From the NCBI GenBank assembly GCA_022592445.1, contig JABYQR010000467.1:1-30357 (forward strand): DNA of 30,357 bases. Direction: 5' to 3'. This document shows, piece by piece, positions 28,991-30,357 of the stretch. Numbering within the stretch: position 1 is the stretch's first letter; each line of letters opens with the position of its first letter. The stretch is from Cytidiella melzeri (taxonomy: Eukaryota; Basidiomycota; Agaricomycetes; Polyporales; Irpicaceae). Both the position numbers and the translations under genes were made by a program. The notes below the pieces were generated by a model. That model was not told the origin of the DNA. It did not search any database and was given only the letters and a program-made list of their open reading frames with translations.

Positions 28991-29777
28991 CTAAAGCTTT
29001 CTGCATATCCACCGGCCGCATGGAAGTTTAGGATTTTTTCCAGCAGTTGAACGTTTGTTCTGGTTGATAGGTGGTGGCAAAGGTGGTTTAGGCTTAGGTC
29101 CTCGTTTGATTTGTGGTTGTGGTTCTTTGTCAAGAACTGGAGCTGAAGTGAATTGCTGCTGTTGTCGAGAAGGATGAGTAGGTGCTTGGTGCTCTAAACA
29201 ATCATCATCTCCATCATCAGAATCTTGGTGACCTTGTTCATCATTCTCTTCAAAAGGTGAAAAATTATTGTGTGGAGGAACAGTGTTATTATCACTGTTA
29301 TCTCTGACTAAAGGTTGTTTGGAAGGAGTAATATCTTTACAATACGGGAAATGAGTCTCGTCAAATACTGCATCGCAAGCAATGACGATTCGCTGTTTAT
29401 CCCAGAACCGGTAACCCTTTACACCCGGTTCATATCCAACGAATATCATAGGAGTTGCTTTTGGTGACAACTTGTCCTGACGACTCTTGATCGGTACGTG
29501 GACGTATGCACGACATCCAAATACACGAAGCATTGAGATATCTGGTTTTATACCCAGAAAACTCTCTATAGGTGTCTGCCAGTTTAATCGTACATTAGGT
29601 AGACGGTTATTTAAATATACCGCTGCTTCGCAAGTAAGCTTCCAGAAACCATTTGATAACCCAGCTTGCTGACGCAATGCTTCGGCTTTATATTTTATGG
29701 TCTGTTGCCATTGCTCAGCTCTACCATTTTGTTGTGGAGTATACGGTACAGACATTTGTAATTCTATTCCGTGTTCC
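28991..29777 (-). pseudogene. pol: Copia integrase C-terminal part and linker
   Basis: It contains VPYTPQQNGRAEQWQQTI (catalytic Glu region), CEAAVYLNNRLPN, TPIESFLGIKPDISMLRVFG, YVHVPIKSRQDKL, MIFVGYEPGVKGYRFWD, then an Asp/Gln/Pro-rich linker. It ends out of frame in KLPCGRWICRKL, while the continuation (MRPVDMQKALEKQ) is in another frame. Confidence 0.9.
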
Positions 29778-29778
29778 T

Positions 29779-30357
29779 TCAGATAATCTTGAACTCATTA
29801 TTAATGAACTCTGTTCCACCATTGCATCTGAACTTCTTCATCTTCTTTCCTGTTTGGTTTTCGGCCCATGACTTGTATTCTTTGAATCTTATGAACGCTT
29901 CATCTTTGTGCTTGAGATAATAGAGCATCCCATGACTAGAAGCATCATCAAGACAAGTCATACCGTATTTGTAACCATCAATAGAAGTTGTAGAATATTC
30001 AATGAGATCGGAATGAGTTAATTCAAGGACTTCTGTAGCTCTCGACATAGATGGTGGAAATGGTTGTCTCTTTCCTTTTCCAACTTGACATCCGTGACAA
30101 GGAGAAATTGTCGATGGAATAGGAATCTTTTCTTTTAATCCCTTTGTTCCTTTGTGAAGATTTTCAACAATCTTATTCCCTGGGTGTCCTAGTCGATTAT
30201 GCCACAACGTATAATCATTACGACTAACTTTATTAATTGAGTCTATCTTCCTGACTAGACGTCCTTTAATCCAATAAAGTCCGGCATGATCAGGTTGACC
30301 ATTTATAATCTCTTTTCCTTCATTATAAATTGTCCATCCTTTCGATGTAACACTGCT
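29779..30357 (-). pseudogene. pol: Copia GAG-pre-integrase and integrase core, partial
   Basis: The frame is open to the window edge. It holds LWHNRLGHPGNKIVENLH and CHGCQVGKGKRQPF, i.e. the His-His-Cys-Cys zinc site, then THSDLIEY (first catalytic Asp) and KKFRCNGGTEFINNEF, where the second catalytic Asp position is Asn (codon at 29821-29823). A one-base deletion near 29794 shifts the frame: DYLKEHGIELQMSVPYTP is the natural continuation. Confidence 0.9.

Larger units (their letters stand above)
26592..30357 (-). mobile_element. Second Ty1/Copia element, minus strand, runs off the window
   Basis: It has a 3' LTR, purine tract and pol pieces in the order (5' to 3' on minus) GAG-pre-integrase, integrase, linker, RT and RNase H. 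Gag, protease and the 5' LTR would lie beyond 30357. Two frameshifts, two in-frame stops and a catalytic substitution show that this copy is inactive, though it is less decayed than the first one. Confidence 0.9.

Noticed and set aside
1..30357. CRISPR arrays, bacterial operons, rRNA or tRNA genes
   Set aside because: No regularly spaced repeats or RNA-gene patterns were seen. Introns and TE content are those of a fungus.

Overview
The window looks like a TE-rich stretch of a mushroom-forming basidiomycete (Agaricomycete-type) genome. The grounds are KDZ (Kyakuja-Dileera-Zisupton) transposase exons, very short GT-AG introns of about 48-71 bp, a chromodomain Ty3/Gypsy element, and two Ty1/Copia relics. 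I see no ordinary housekeeping gene, rRNA, tRNA or CRISPR array. The species cannot be fixed from the sequence.

Layout. (1) 1-2760: mostly unrecognised, with a possible spliced KDZ N-terminal exon fragment on the minus strand near 870-1400. (2) 3202-8645: a 5.4-kb near-perfect palindrome, two 2605-bp arms around a 234-bp spacer. Each arm holds one copy of a 2.2-kb element that itself has terminal inverted repeats of about 430 bp, plus 409 bp of outer flank. (3) 8942-11502 and 18764-19116: the two halves of a decayed KDZ transposase gene on the minus strand. They are split by (4) 11503-18763, a full-length 7261-bp Ty3/Gypsy chromovirus. Its 510-bp LTRs look identical, its target duplication CTGGC is perfect, and it carries an intact PR-RT-RNaseH-IN-chromodomain pol. 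(5) 19286-22347: two multi-exon plus-strand genes, divergent from the KDZ gene: an unknown protein and an HMG-box-like protein with a late frameshift. (6) 22350-23260: gene-free, with a G-rich degenerate minisatellite. (7) 23331-26315: a decayed Ty1/Copia relic on the plus strand with its 3' LTR. (8) 26313-26762: a 171-bp perfect inverted pair of LTR fragments. (9) 26592-30357: the 3' part of a second, minus-strand Ty1/Copia element that runs off the window.

The most striking signal is in the chromovirus. From a predicted transcription start (a TATA box 29-35 nt upstream) to the first AUG there are 1453 nt without one AUG in any frame, while the opposite strand of the same stretch has about 23 ATGs. 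That first AUG is in the gag frame. The first 11 nt of the predicted RNA are exactly complementary to 11 nt just downstream of the 5' LTR, which is the arrangement of Tf1-type self-primed reverse transcription. A 278-codon methionine-free frame lies in this leader, in frame with gag, and is separated from it by tandem UAG UAG.

Relative order: the KDZ element is older and carries at least eight in-frame TGA stops, most of them readable as CGA to TGA changes. The Copia relics are also decayed. The chromovirus is recent. The palindrome is also recent, or an assembly artefact, since its arms differ at only one base that I found.
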